This document shows positions 8,298 through 16,504 of a DNA stretch of 30,369 nucleotides, one piece after another. Positions within the stretch are counted from its first letter, which is position 1. Each line of letters opens with the position of its first letter. This DNA comes from UBA5070 sp035913415 (GTDB lineage Bacteria; Fibrobacterota; Fibrobacteria; UBA5070), in the NCBI GenBank assembly GCA_035913415.1, contig JAMIIV010000062.1:1-30369 (forward strand), read 5' to 3'. The position numbers and the translations under genes were made by a program. The notes under the pieces were generated by a model. That model was not told the origin of the DNA and did not search any database. It saw nothing but the letters and a program-made list of their open reading frames with translations.

Positions 8298-9114
8298 GTC
8301 CTCGATTCCGGTCGCCATCCTCGAAGGGATCGGCCAGATCGCCACCGACGCGTTCGCGCGCGTCCGCGCCTTCATCATCGGCGCGCTGATGTCGGTCGGA
8401 GACATGGTCTCCACCTGCGTGCGCGTCTTCCTGCTGTTTCCCAAGGCCTTCCGCCATCCGGGCCTGATCATGAAACAGGCCATGGAGCTGGGCGTGGCCT
8501 CCATGCCGCTGATCTTCGTCACCAGCCTCTTCGTGGGCATGGTGGCGGCCGTCTCGGCCAAATACCAGTTCCGCAACATGGTGCCCCTGAAATACCTGGG
8601 CACCGCGGTCACCAAACTCACGCTCCTGGAACTCAGTCCGGTGCTGACCGCCCTGGTGATGTCGGGCCGCATCGGGTCATCGATCGCCGCCCAGGTGGCC
8701 TCCATGAAAGAGAAGGAAGAGGTGGACGCCTACACGGTCCTGGACCTCGATCCTCTGCGCTTTCTGGCCGCCCCGCGCATCATGGTGGGCATGCTCGCCC
8801 TGCCCGTGCTGACCACAATCGCCACCTTCCTGGCCGTCGTGGGCGCCTGGGCCGTGTCCGTGGGAGGCCTGGGGGTCACCAGCTACACCTTCCTGGCCGG
8901 AACCCGCATGTTCTTCAGCAACTACGACATCTTCGTGTGCCTGGTGAAGGCCACCGTCTTCGGGTTGCTCATCTCGCTTCTGGGCTACTACCACGGCATG
9001 CATGCGGCCGGCGGCGCCAAAGGCGTCGGCGAGGCCACCATGAAATCCGTCGTGAGCTCGTCGGTCATGATCCTCATGTTCGATTTCCTCATCGCGTTCC
9101 TGCTCCTGTTCTGA
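8287..9114 (+). CDS. mlaE: MlaE-family ABC transporter permease (lipid transport)
   Basis: 275 residues with about five hydrophobic segments. The hallmark is ELSPVLTALVMSGRIGSSIA, the MlaE/YrbE signature (E-x-x-P-V-L-T-x-L-V-x-x-G-R-x-G), followed by ASMKEKEEVDAY, the cytoplasmic coupling segment that engages the ATPase. The family is the membrane subunit of MCE-type systems moving phospholipids between inner and outer membrane. The ATG at 8287 lies inside the last codons of dnaB (11-base overlap), so expression is tied to the replication operon. The partner ATPase follows directly. No MCE (MlaD) gene follows, unlike many mla operons. Confidence 0.92.
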   Translation: MDSRSSIPVAILEGIGQIATDAFARVRAFIIGALMSVGDMVSTCVRVFLLFPKAFRHPGLIMKQAMELGVASMPLIFVTSLFVGMVAAVSAKYQFRNMVPLKYLGTAVTKLTLLELSPVLTALVMSGRIGSSIAAQVASMKEKEEVDAYTVLDLDPLRFLAAPRIMVGMLALPVLTTIATFLAVVGAWAVSVGGLGVTSYTFLAGTRMFFSNYDIFVCLVKATVFGLLISLLGYYHGMHAAGGAKGVGEATMKSVVSSSVMILMFDFLIAFLLLF

Positions 9115-9136
9115 GCGTCGTCCAAGGAGACCACCC

Positions 9137-9934
9137 GTGCCCGGCGTGCATATCGATCCCAACGACGTGATCATCCACTTGAGGGGCCTGCGCAAGAGCT
9201 TCTGGAACAAGGAAGGCGAGCAGGCGGTCCTGAAGGACGTCAACCTTTCCATCCGCCGCGGCGAGACGATGGTCATCATCGGCGGTTCGGGCGGCGGCAA
9301 GTCGGTCATCCTCAAGCACATGATCGGGCTTCTGCAGCCCGACGCGGGCGAAGTGGAGGTGGACGGTCGTGTGATCTCGTCGCCCACGTTCTTCGACACC
9401 GCGACCATCCGCCGCAAGATGGGCATGCTCTTCCAGATGGGCGCCCTCTTCGATTCCATGAGCGTGGGAGAGAACATCGCCTTCGCCCTGCGCGAACACA
9501 ACCCGGGCATCCCGGAAGACTCGGTCGACGAGATCGTGGCGCGCTTGCTTGGATTGATCAACCTCAATCCGGCGTTCGCCTCGAAGATGCCCTCCGAGCT
9601 TTCCGGAGGCATGAAGAAACGCGTCTCGCTGGCGCGCACCCTGGCCGTCGAACCCGAGATCGTGCTCTACGACGAACCGACCACCGGCCTGGACCCGATC
9701 ACCTCCGACGTGATCAACGACCTCATCATCGACACCCAGAAGCAGTTCCACGTCACCTCCGTGGTGGTCACCCACGACATGGTCTCGGCCTACAAGGTCG
9801 CCGACCGCATCGCCATGCTCTACCAGGGACACATCATCTTCGTGGGCACCCCCGACGAGGTGAAGGCCACCAAGAACCCCTACGTGCAGCAGTTCATCCG
9901 CGGCATGCGCAAGCTCGAGGCCGTGCCGGAGTGA
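9137..9934 (+). CDS. mlaF: MlaF-family ABC transporter ATP-binding protein
   Basis: 265 residues, one ABC ATPase domain. The Walker A is GGSGGGKS (49-56), with the glycine-rich form typical of MlaF. The Q-loop region has MLFQMGALFDSMSVGENIAF. The signature LSGGMKKRVSLART (the SGGMKKR form specific to this subfamily), Walker B IVLYDEPTTGLDP and the switch His in VVTHD are all present, so ATP hydrolysis is expected. It powers the MlaE permease encoded 22 bases upstream. The GTG start at 9137 is supported by AAGGAGA eight bases before it. The C-terminus (TKNPYVQQFIRG) also matches the family. Confidence 0.93.
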   Translation: MPGVHIDPNDVIIHLRGLRKSFWNKEGEQAVLKDVNLSIRRGETMVIIGGSGGGKSVILKHMIGLLQPDAGEVEVDGRVISSPTFFDTATIRRKMGMLFQMGALFDSMSVGENIAFALREHNPGIPEDSVDEIVARLLGLINLNPAFASKMPSELSGGMKKRVSLARTLAVEPEIVLYDEPTTGLDPITSDVINDLIIDTQKQFHVTSVVVTHDMVSAYKVADRIAMLYQGHIIFVGTPDEVKATKNPYVQQFIRGMRKLEAVPE

Positions 9935-9995
9935 CGGATTCCGTCAATTCCGCGCGCGCCCGGAGTTCCGCGACCGATTCGACCGGGGGCATCGG

Positions 9996-11339
9996 GTGAG
10001 CAAGGCCAAGACGGTCTGGGTGTGTTCGTCGTGCGGGCATCGCAGCCCCAAATCGGGCGGATTCTGTCCGAGCTGCCGCGCGTACAACACCCTGCAGGAA
10101 GAAGCCGCCTCGCCCACCTTCGGGCGCACCGCGCAGGCGGTGCCGGGGTCGCAGGCCCGCCGCATGGGCGACATCTCCCTTGTGGACGCCGCGCGCATCA
10201 CCACCGGCATCGCGGAATTCGACCGCGTGCTGGGCGGCGGCGTGGTGCCGGGTTCATTGGTGCTGGTGGGCGGAGACCCGGGCATCGGCAAGAGCACGCT
10301 GCTCATGCAGATGTGCGGCCGATTGGAGAAGCAGGCCGGGGTGCTCTACGTGACCGGCGAAGAATCCGCCGCGCAGGTGGCGTTGCGCTCGGAGCGTCTG
10401 GGCGGCGGCGCGGCGCACATCTGGCTTCTGTGCGAGACGCGCATCGAGGCCATCCTGGCCGAACTGGAACGCCTGAAACCCCGCATCGTGGTGGTGGACT
10501 CCATCCAGACCGTCTACCGCGACACCCTCGAAAGCGCCCCCGGCACCGTCACCCAACTGCGCGAAAGCGCCGCGGCGTTGCTGGAATGGGCCAAGACCAG
10601 CGGGTCGGCGATCTTCCTGGTGGGGCACGTGACCAAGGACGGACAGCTTGCCGGACCTCGGGTGCTGGAGCACATGGTCGACACCGTGTTGTACTTCGAA
10701 GGCGACCGGCACCACCTGTACCGCCTGCTGCGCGCCACCAAGAATCGTTTTGGCGCCACCGGCGAGGTGGGTGTCTTCGAGATGCGCGCCACGGGCCTGG
10801 AAGGTGTGGCCAATCCGTCGGCACTTTTTCTGGGCGACCGGGGCCCCCGCCCCGGCATCTGCGTGACCGCCGCCCTGGAAGGATCGCGCCCGCTTCTGGT
10901 GGAAGTCCAGGCCTTGGCCGGCCCTACCCACTACAGCATGGCCCAGCGCGTGGCCACCGGCTTCGACGCCCGTCGCATGACCATCCTGCTGGCCCTCCTG
11001 GAGCGCCACGGCGGCATGAGCCTGGCCGGCTCAGACGTCTTCCTCTCCGTCGCCGGCGGCCTGAAACTCGACGACCCAGGCGGCGAACTCGCCGCCGCCC
11101 TGGCCGTGGCCTCCAGCCTGCGCGACCGCCCCCTGCCCACCGGCATGATCGCCCTGGGCGAACTGGGCCTGGGCGGCGAACTGCGCACCACGGCCCACCT
11201 GGACGCCCGCCTGCGCGAAGCCGTCCACATGGGTTTCACCACCGCCCTCATCCCCGCCGGCGGAAAGACAAAATCCGTCAAAGGTCTGGAGATCCGGGAA
11301 GTCCCCGACCTCTGGCAAGCCCTTCAGATCCTGTCCTGA
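9996..11339 (+). CDS. radA: DNA repair protein RadA (branch-migration ATPase)
   Basis: 447 residues with all RadA parts. An N-terminal zinc finger has C10, C13, C24 and C27 (CSSCGHRS...CPSC). The RecA-like core carries the Walker A GGDPGIGKST (92-101) and Walker B VVVDSIQT. The RadA-specific KNRFG motif lies in ATKNRFGATGEVGVFEM. The Lon-protease-like C-terminal domain includes SDVFLSVAGGLKLDDPGGEL; this domain serves as a DNA-binding scaffold, not a protease. RadA promotes branch migration and hexameric unwinding in recombination. The GTG at 9996 is preceded by a G-rich run. A 61-base gap separates it from mlaF, so a separate promoter is possible. Confidence 0.95.
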   Translation: MSKAKTVWVCSSCGHRSPKSGGFCPSCRAYNTLQEEAASPTFGRTAQAVPGSQARRMGDISLVDAARITTGIAEFDRVLGGGVVPGSLVLVGGDPGIGKSTLLMQMCGRLEKQAGVLYVTGEESAAQVALRSERLGGGAAHIWLLCETRIEAILAELERLKPRIVVVDSIQTVYRDTLESAPGTVTQLRESAAALLEWAKTSGSAIFLVGHVTKDGQLAGPRVLEHMVDTVLYFEGDRHHLYRLLRATKNRFGATGEVGVFEMRATGLEGVANPSALFLGDRGPRPGICVTAALEGSRPLLVEVQALAGPTHYSMAQRVATGFDARRMTILLALLERHGGMSLAGSDVFLSVAGGLKLDDPGGELAAALAVASSLRDRPLPTGMIALGELGLGGELRTTAHLDARLREAVHMGFTTALIPAGGKTKSVKGLEIREVPDLWQALQILS

Positions 11340-11354
11340 CCCGCACCCTGGCCC

Positions 11355-12410
11355 ATGGACCTTCCCTTCTCGCTCCGGAGACTCGTCCCTTCCGACGCCA
11401 CGGAGTACGGGAAGCTGATCCTGGCGGGCGCCGACACCGGGAAATTCCGCGTTTCGCAGAAGTACCAGACGGATCCCTTCACCGCCATCATGAGCATCCA
11501 TCCGGGTAGTTCGGGGGTGGTGGCCGAATCGCCCCGGCACCCGGGGTTCGTCGGAGCGGGCATGGTCCAATTGGGAAGATGCCGGTGGGAAGGTCGAACC
11601 GTGCCCTATGGTCTCCACAACACCCTCGTTGTGCACCCGGCATTCCGCCGATGCGGCGTCGCGGCCGGCATCTCCACATGGAGGGAGAGCTTCGCCCGCG
11701 AACAGTTCGGAACAGAGGGTGGAGTCACCTTCGGGATGATTCAGCAGAGCAACAAGGGCTCCGAACGCACCGCCCGCAGATGGTACCGCGACCTTCTTGC
11801 CAACCGCTTGGTGGTCCTTGCGGTGCGGCCCCGCTCGAGAGCGCCCGAAAACGCGCCCCAATTCCAGGTTCGCCAAATTTCACCGCAGGAGATGGAGGAG
11901 GTCTCCGTCAGGCAGAACGGTTTCCACGACACCTTCAATCTCTATCCCCCGGAGACCGCCGAATCCCTCGCGCGGTGGTGCGGACCGTCGGTGTTCGATA
12001 CGCCGCACCAGACCTACCATGTGGTCTCCGACCGCTCGGGGAACATCCTCGCGGGCCTCGGTCTGACAGAAAATGCCCGCCTGCGCAAGGTCGTCGTGGA
12101 ACGGATGCCTCCCGCGTACGAATTCCTGAATCGGCTCCTGAAGGCGGTTCCCTTGGATCGCACCGTTTCGGACCTGGGTTTGAGTCGATTCTGGTTCACC
12201 CCCGGCCAAGCCGAGGCGGCTCGCCATCTGTTCGAGACCGTCCGGTGGGAATGCCGGGGCAAGGGAACCTTTCTCATGTGCCCCGCCGATCGGCTCAGCC
12301 CCATCGCGAAGATCCTTCCCATGCACCCTTGGTCCATCAAAACCCTGTGCGGAGTCGCTGTGAGTTCACCGTCCCCGGCTTCGCGAAACCGTCCGGTCTA
12401 TTACGCCTGA
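11355..12410 (+). CDS. GNAT-family N-acetyltransferase
   Basis: 351 residues. The central stretch NTLVVHPAFRRCGVAAGIS fits the GNAT core: beta-4 followed by the acetyl-CoA pyrophosphate loop (R-x-x-G-x-A). A second half with LAGLGLTENARLRKVVV and ECRGKGTFLMCP looks like another GNAT-like fold, so a double-domain transferase is possible. Substrate is unknown. It begins 15 bases after radA with only a weak ribosome site and converges on the next gene. Compared with radA its codon use is less uniformly G/C at third positions, which may indicate a more recently acquired gene. Family is moderately sure; function is not. Confidence 0.72.
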   Translation: MDLPFSLRRLVPSDATEYGKLILAGADTGKFRVSQKYQTDPFTAIMSIHPGSSGVVAESPRHPGFVGAGMVQLGRCRWEGRTVPYGLHNTLVVHPAFRRCGVAAGISTWRESFAREQFGTEGGVTFGMIQQSNKGSERTARRWYRDLLANRLVVLAVRPRSRAPENAPQFQVRQISPQEMEEVSVRQNGFHDTFNLYPPETAESLARWCGPSVFDTPHQTYHVVSDRSGNILAGLGLTENARLRKVVVERMPPAYEFLNRLLKAVPLDRTVSDLGLSRFWFTPGQAEAARHLFETVRWECRGKGTFLMCPADRLSPIAKILPMHPWSIKTLCGVAVSSPSPASRNRPVYYA

Positions 12411-12513
12411 CCCCTCTCTCCGTGTCCAAGCGCCTGTAGAGATACCCTTGCGGATGCTCCCGGGGGGAGGACATGCGCGACGCGGATACGTTCGACTCTC
12501 GAGAGATTCGGCT

Positions 12514-13698
12514 TCAAAGATCCAGCTTTTCCACCAGCGGAAGAGCGATGCTCCGCAACAGCAGCGACAGGTGGCGCCAGACGCGTTGGCGCGACGCGGG
12601 AAGGTGGGCCACATGCACGAAGGACCATTCCGGATAGGCCATCGCTCCCCGACGTTTTTTGAAGGAACCGGCTCCGGAACTGAAGTTGAGAATCTTGCCC
12701 CGGGCAGCGGCATGGTCCATGCATAGACGCGAAGCCAGGCGGTACAGCCCCTCCGAACGAGGACGTGACATGTCGTAGCCCATCATCGGGACCGTGACGA
12801 CGGCATCGTTTTCAAACATGCCGGCGAAGGCATCGATGCTGCCGTTTTCGATCCGGCGCAGAGCCCCGATCGACAGGGTTCCAGCTTCGCATTGCCGCCG
12901 CATCCACCCTGCGGTGAACTCGGGATTCAGAGGGCAGTATTTCCGGAGGTACAACTGGGCATAGAGATCCGCCAGACGCTCCCAGTCCTCGTCCTTCAAA
13001 TCTGCACCGTGCACGGTCTGGTACGAACCGGAGCGCAGGAGTCGACCGTCAACCTGGCAATTGCGGCTTCGGTAGGCCTCCGATGCGAAGCCTTGCCTGA
13101 GATCGAAGATCCAGACCCTGCGACTGGGCAGGGCGATCCACCCGGAATCGAGGAATCCTTGAAGTCGTTTTCCGTCGGTGATCGGATTCAGGGACCGGAT
13201 CCCGATCGCGTGGTCCGGAAACCGTTCCGCCAAGGTCCGCGCAAGCGCCGTTGGGTCGGCGGCGTCCCAGGAAGGCGGGTGGAGATTGGTCGACAGGAGG
13301 TAGTTGCCCACCTGCACCATCCGATCGGACCGCGCGACGACAAGCCGTCGACGGACCCAAAGGGCAAGAGCCCGAAGAAGGATTCCGACCAAGGGACGCT
13401 CCAGACGCCGAATCTCTTCCAGCGCATAGTCCCCGAAGGTGGCCGAGTACGACACCACCCAGCTATCCGGCTCTGCGCCGCGATCGTCCTGGATGCTGAT
13501 GGGCATCCGGAATCCGTCCACCTCGAGCACTTCGTATCGACAGTGAATGTTCGGAACGTCCCCCGGGTGCGTCGAGCGTACCCAGCGGTCAGCAAACTCA
13601 TCCATGGACCACCCCACAAGAACAAGCCCCGATCGGAGCTGCCGCCACCATCGGTCCTTCCACAGGAAAGTGGATCTCCCGACTCCGGAAAATCCCAC
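12514..13698 (-). CDS. GNAT/FemAB-like acyltransferase superfamily protein (hypothetical)
   Basis: 394 residues, no signal peptide or membrane segment. The C-terminal half, with YRLASRLCMDHAAARGK, then ILNFSSGAGSFKKRRGAM and PEWSFVHVAHL, resembles the acyl-CoA N-acyltransferase fold of FemAB/GNAT-like proteins, where an S-x-G-x-x-x-F-K-x-x-x-G motif closes the substrate pocket. The first 90 residues (DDRGAEPDSWVVSYSATFGDYALEEI) do not match anything I recognise. A GTG start at 13698 with GGGAG nine bases upstream was chosen; an ATG at 13605 would remove 31 residues and has a poorer ribosome site. It converges with the other GNAT gene across 103 bases containing the palindrome CTCTCGAGAG (12496-12505). 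The function call is tentative. Confidence 0.6.
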   Translation of the reverse strand: MGFSGVGRSTFLWKDRWWRQLRSGLVLVGWSMDEFADRWVRSTHPGDVPNIHCRYEVLEVDGFRMPISIQDDRGAEPDSWVVSYSATFGDYALEEIRRLERPLVGILLRALALWVRRRLVVARSDRMVQVGNYLLSTNLHPPSWDAADPTALARTLAERFPDHAIGIRSLNPITDGKRLQGFLDSGWIALPSRRVWIFDLRQGFASEAYRSRNCQVDGRLLRSGSYQTVHGADLKDEDWERLADLYAQLYLRKYCPLNPEFTAGWMRRQCEAGTLSIGALRRIENGSIDAFAGMFENDAVVTVPMMGYDMSRPRSEGLYRLASRLCMDHAAARGKILNFSSGAGSFKKRRGAMAYPEWSFVHVAHLPASRQRVWRHLSLLLRSIALPLVEKLDL

Positions 13699-13809
13699 AG
13701 GAAAATTCTCCCAACGCTACTTCCCCGACGCTCCCCACGCCTGTCCAAAACAATTCGAAGCCATCACAAGCGACGAACCTAGCCCCAAACCCACGCCCCT
13801 TGTTGCTCC

Positions 13810-13879
13810 GCACCAGCGAAGCGAGGTGCCCCAGCACCAACCAACGCACGCCGCCCGGCACCAGCGAAGCGAAGTGCCC
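13810..13879. repeat. 22-bp imperfect direct repeat pair
   Basis: Two near-identical 22-base copies at 13810-13831 and 13858-13879 share the core CACCAGCGAAGCGA and end GTGCCC. They differ at one base and are spaced 48 bases start to start. Each copy has five-base inverted ends (GCACC/GGTGC) in its first version. They may be a small intergenic repeat family. Confidence 0.6.
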
Positions 13880-14026
13880 AACGCCCCTCTCCCTCCCCCC
13901 CAGCGCCGTCAGCGCCGACGATCCGGGCTTTTCCAGGGATGAAGACGACCCGCCCCGACCCTCGACGGCGTCCGTGTTCGGGACGCCGAGAGGGGGAGGA
14001 CCACTTCGGCATCCGCGAGTCGGTGG

Positions 14027-14047
14027 GGCACGGGCCCGCCCCGTGCC
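14027..14047 (-). terminator. Hairpin downstream of the outer-membrane protein gene
   Basis: A perfect 8-bp stem (GGCACGGG/CCCGTGCC) with a five-base loop lies 31 bases beyond the stop of the leftward outer-membrane gene. There is no T-tract after it on that strand, so it may be a weak or factor-assisted terminator, or merely an mRNA end stabiliser. Confidence 0.35.
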
Positions 14048-14078
14048 AGGGGAAGTATGCGCCCAGGAAAAGCCCGGA

Positions 14079-15251
14079 TCAAAAAGCCTGGCCGAAGTCG
14101 AGGTAGATTCCTGTGCCTTTGGGGCTCACTCCATAGTCCGCGCGCAGAACCGAACGGCCGCCATCGAGCAGCAGACGCAGTCCCCCACCACCAGCGGGCA
14201 ACGGTTCTGCGGTCCAGACGCCGCGATGGGTGCCGGCCCGTCCTTCCTCGAAGAAGCCGGCGATCTGCCAGGGAGCGCCCCAGAGCTTGGGCATGCGCAG
14301 GCGCAGTTCCGCACCCGCGCACTGCACGGCTTCACCGCGCAACCGGCGATCTGGCAGACCCCGCAGAGCCTCGCGGAATCCCAGGTAAGGCGTTTCCCAG
14401 AACGGGATGTCACCCCAGCCGTTGACCGACCGCAGACGCCCAACGGCCGTGAGACGCCACAGCGTGACGGCTTGGGAGACATCGTTCTGCCAGGAGTGCC
14501 AGACGGTTTCCGACCCGGGAGTCGAGGTCTGGGCACGGGAGCGGAAGTAGATGCCGTGGCGCGGATCTTCCGGGAGGTCGCGCCCCTCGTGTTCGATCGC
14601 GGCGCCCGCGACCACGAAAACCCCGCCCTCCCGAGCCACGGTGGGAGCCCGGAATGCGCCCTCGTGTTCGGATGTGAGGTCCTCGACGTCCAGCATCAAG
14701 CTGCCCTCCACCGCCCACCCCGCGGGTAGGTAGCGCGCCACACGCGATTCAGCGATGACGTAGAGGGGGTCGTAGGAGGCCTTCAGGTGGTCGGGCGGCG
14801 GATTCCCCGAACCGTACCACAAGGACGGGAAACGTCCCACCTGGACCCCGTTGCGGGTACGCCAGACTCCTGCGATGGAATCGCGCAGCCATTCCAGGTC
14901 GAAATCGATCTGCTTCTTCCAGGTGACCACCACCTTGGCGTCCAGGTACCCCGGCACCCCCAGGAAATCACGCCCGCGGGTCTTGATGGCAGCGCCCGGC
15001 CCGGTCTCGGGAAGCGAAAACAGGGCGGGAATCACCAACCATCGCGTGGTGCGCTCCCCCGATTCCGGAGGGGTTGGTGAGGAGGCCTGGACGGACGTAG
15101 CAGGCGGCGTGGCCACCACCAGGGGATCGCGGACGATCGAATCCGGTGCGATGGTCTCCTGGGCGCCGCCGAGAGCAGCAAGGGAAAGGGCAATCATCGA
15201 GGCGAGAAAAGGGCCTCGGCTGCGCAGACGGGGGGCTTGTCGGCTGGTCAT
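14079..15251 (-). CDS. Omp85/surface-antigen (D15-type) outer-membrane barrel protein without POTRA domains
   Basis: 390 residues. The N-terminus has a basic stretch then a hydrophobic core (FLASMIALSLAALGGAQ), a Sec signal peptide with a likely cleavage site near AQE. A Thr/Pro-rich spacer follows, then beta strands. LRGEAVQCAGAELRLRM and the end GLRLLLDGGRSVLRADYGVS plus GIYLDFGQAF are characteristic of the Bac_surface_Ag barrel of BamA/TamA-like proteins, including the terminal Phe recognised by the BAM machinery. POTRA repeats are absent, so this is a barrel-only member, not BamA itself. Its job is unknown; such proteins are often seen in the FCB group. It lies downstream of, and on the same strand as, the kinase/receiver gene, 87 bases apart. 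Confidence 0.8.
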   Translation of the reverse strand: MTSRQAPRLRSRGPFLASMIALSLAALGGAQETIAPDSIVRDPLVVATPPATSVQASSPTPPESGERTTRWLVIPALFSLPETGPGAAIKTRGRDFLGVPGYLDAKVVVTWKKQIDFDLEWLRDSIAGVWRTRNGVQVGRFPSLWYGSGNPPPDHLKASYDPLYVIAESRVARYLPAGWAVEGSLMLDVEDLTSEHEGAFRAPTVAREGGVFVVAGAAIEHEGRDLPEDPRHGIYFRSRAQTSTPGSETVWHSWQNDVSQAVTLWRLTAVGRLRSVNGWGDIPFWETPYLGFREALRGLPDRRLRGEAVQCAGAELRLRMPKLWGAPWQIAGFFEEGRAGTHRGVWTAEPLPAGGGGLRLLLDGGRSVLRADYGVSPKGTGIYLDFGQAF

Positions 15252-15338
15252 CAGACCTAAAAGGGTAGCTCATTCGTCGAAGTTGCCGGGGACCTTCGGC
15301 AGATCCCGAAACCGACATGTTTGCATCCTGCCGCCAGT

Positions 15339-16436
15339 TCAGCTCCCCGTCGCGGCGCGCAACATTTCCTCGCTGCACGCCAGCAGCTCCGACCCCCGAA
15401 AGGGCTTGGTCAGGATGCGCATGTTCTCCAGCCGGTCGAGGGAGTCGAGCGTGGTGGCACCCGTGACCAGAAGCACGGGAATCGGACGCCCCGAACGTCG
15501 TCGGATCTGGACGGCCAGGTCCAGGCCTGTGCCATCGGGAAGGCCTTGATCGACCACCAACAGATCGGGAAGCCCCTCCGCGAGGCTCTGGAGGGCTTCG
15601 GAGGCGTCGCGGCAGGCCACCACCCGATGGCGGATGGACAGGAGATCGTGCAGCAACTCGCGCAACGCCTGGTCGTCTTCGACCACGAGCACTCGATGGG
15701 GGGCATCGTCCACATCGAGATCTTCGGGCCCCGTGGAGGAATCCGCGCTGGTGTCGCGCGGTAGCGCGATCCGCCAGCGACGCCAACCACCACCCAGGAC
15801 AATTTCCGACGCCTGGCCGTGGTGGGATTCCACGACCGCCAGGGCGAACTCGATCGCCGCCGAGGGGCGCTCGGAGGGCGGCTCGGTGGTGGCCTCCCGG
15901 CCGTCGATCGAGACCACGACCTCGTGGGCTTCCAGCGCCACCCGGACCCGGAGGGAACCCGGCCGAACGGAGCGCCAGGCCTTCTGGGACAGGAAATGCT
16001 CCAACGCGCACCCCAGCCTCTGGATGTCGGCGAAGAACCGACCGTCTTCCGTCGGCGGCGACCACTCGAGCTCGACTCCCCGGGCTCGGGCGATCTCCTC
16101 CAGTACGGGGTGCAACTCGGCGCACCACCCCCGGACCCGACAGGAAACGAGTGCCATCCGGGGCGCCTCCTGGCGCAGCAGGGGGTGGTCGCGCAGGATC
16201 TGGGTCTGGCGGCGCAGAGTGGTGACGGCACGGCGCAATTGGCGCCTGGCGTCGTCCTCGGGTGAGCCGTCGACGGGTTCGGGCAGGGCGAGCAGGCTCA
16301 GCGAGGCGAGCGGGGTGTGCAGGTCGTGCAGCACCTCGGCGAGGCGATCGCGCAAGGCTTCGACCTCGCTGGCGGCATCTTGGGGCGAGCGGTGCGCTCC
16401 TTCCGCCGCGGCGGGGCGGCGTCGACGGGCAGACAT
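15339..16436 (-). CDS. Histidine-kinase-like / receiver protein with degenerate ATPase domain
   Basis: 365 residues: an N-terminal dimerisation helix with HDLHTPLASL (H37, an H-box), a region about 85-227 in the place of a HATPase domain, and a C-terminal receiver (about 247-363). The receiver looks intact: VEDD acidic pocket (253-255), phospho-acceptor D296 in VVDQGLPDG, T325 in LLVTGATT and K344 in TKPF. The ATPase region lacks the usual N-box Asn (ALEHFLSQKAW) and the D-x-G-x-G boxes (SIDGREATTEPP), so autophosphorylation is doubtful. No sensor or membrane domain is visible. It could act as a phosphotransfer or receiver-controlled adaptor. It is divergent from proS, with 68 bases between the starts. 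Confidence 0.78.
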   Translation of the reverse strand: MSARRRRPAAAEGAHRSPQDAASEVEALRDRLAEVLHDLHTPLASLSLLALPEPVDGSPEDDARRQLRRAVTTLRRQTQILRDHPLLRQEAPRMALVSCRVRGWCAELHPVLEEIARARGVELEWSPPTEDGRFFADIQRLGCALEHFLSQKAWRSVRPGSLRVRVALEAHEVVVSIDGREATTEPPSERPSAAIEFALAVVESHHGQASEIVLGGGWRRWRIALPRDTSADSSTGPEDLDVDDAPHRVLVVEDDQALRELLHDLLSIRHRVVACRDASEALQSLAEGLPDLLVVDQGLPDGTGLDLAVQIRRRSGRPIPVLLVTGATTLDSLDRLENMRILTKPFRGSELLACSEEMLRAATGS

Positions 16437-16504
16437 GGAGCCAATGGTACGACCTCGCGCAAGGTTCCAGCAAGCCCTTCGCGGACAACTACATTGGCAC
16501 TCCC

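Larger units (their letters stand above)
13699..14078. other. 380-bp intergenic region, no convincing gene
   Basis: No reading frame here has family-like content. It contains the presumed promoter and ribosome site of the leftward acyltransferase-like gene, two copies of a 22-bp direct repeat, a C-rich tract near 13887-13900, and a hairpin near its right end. Confidence 0.6.

Noticed and set aside
6843..8705. 620-codon minus-strand open frame opposite dnaB
   Set aside because: DnaB motifs on the plus strand are complete; the antisense product has no recognisable domain.
12496..12505. Palindrome CTCTCGAGAG between the convergent acyltransferase-like genes as a terminator
   Set aside because: It has no loop and no T-tract; ten self-complementary bases are weak evidence.
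13598..13861. 87-codon minus-strand frame upstream of the acyltransferase-like gene
   Set aside because: It overlaps the well-placed GTG start of that gene in another frame, has no good ribosome site and no family resemblance.
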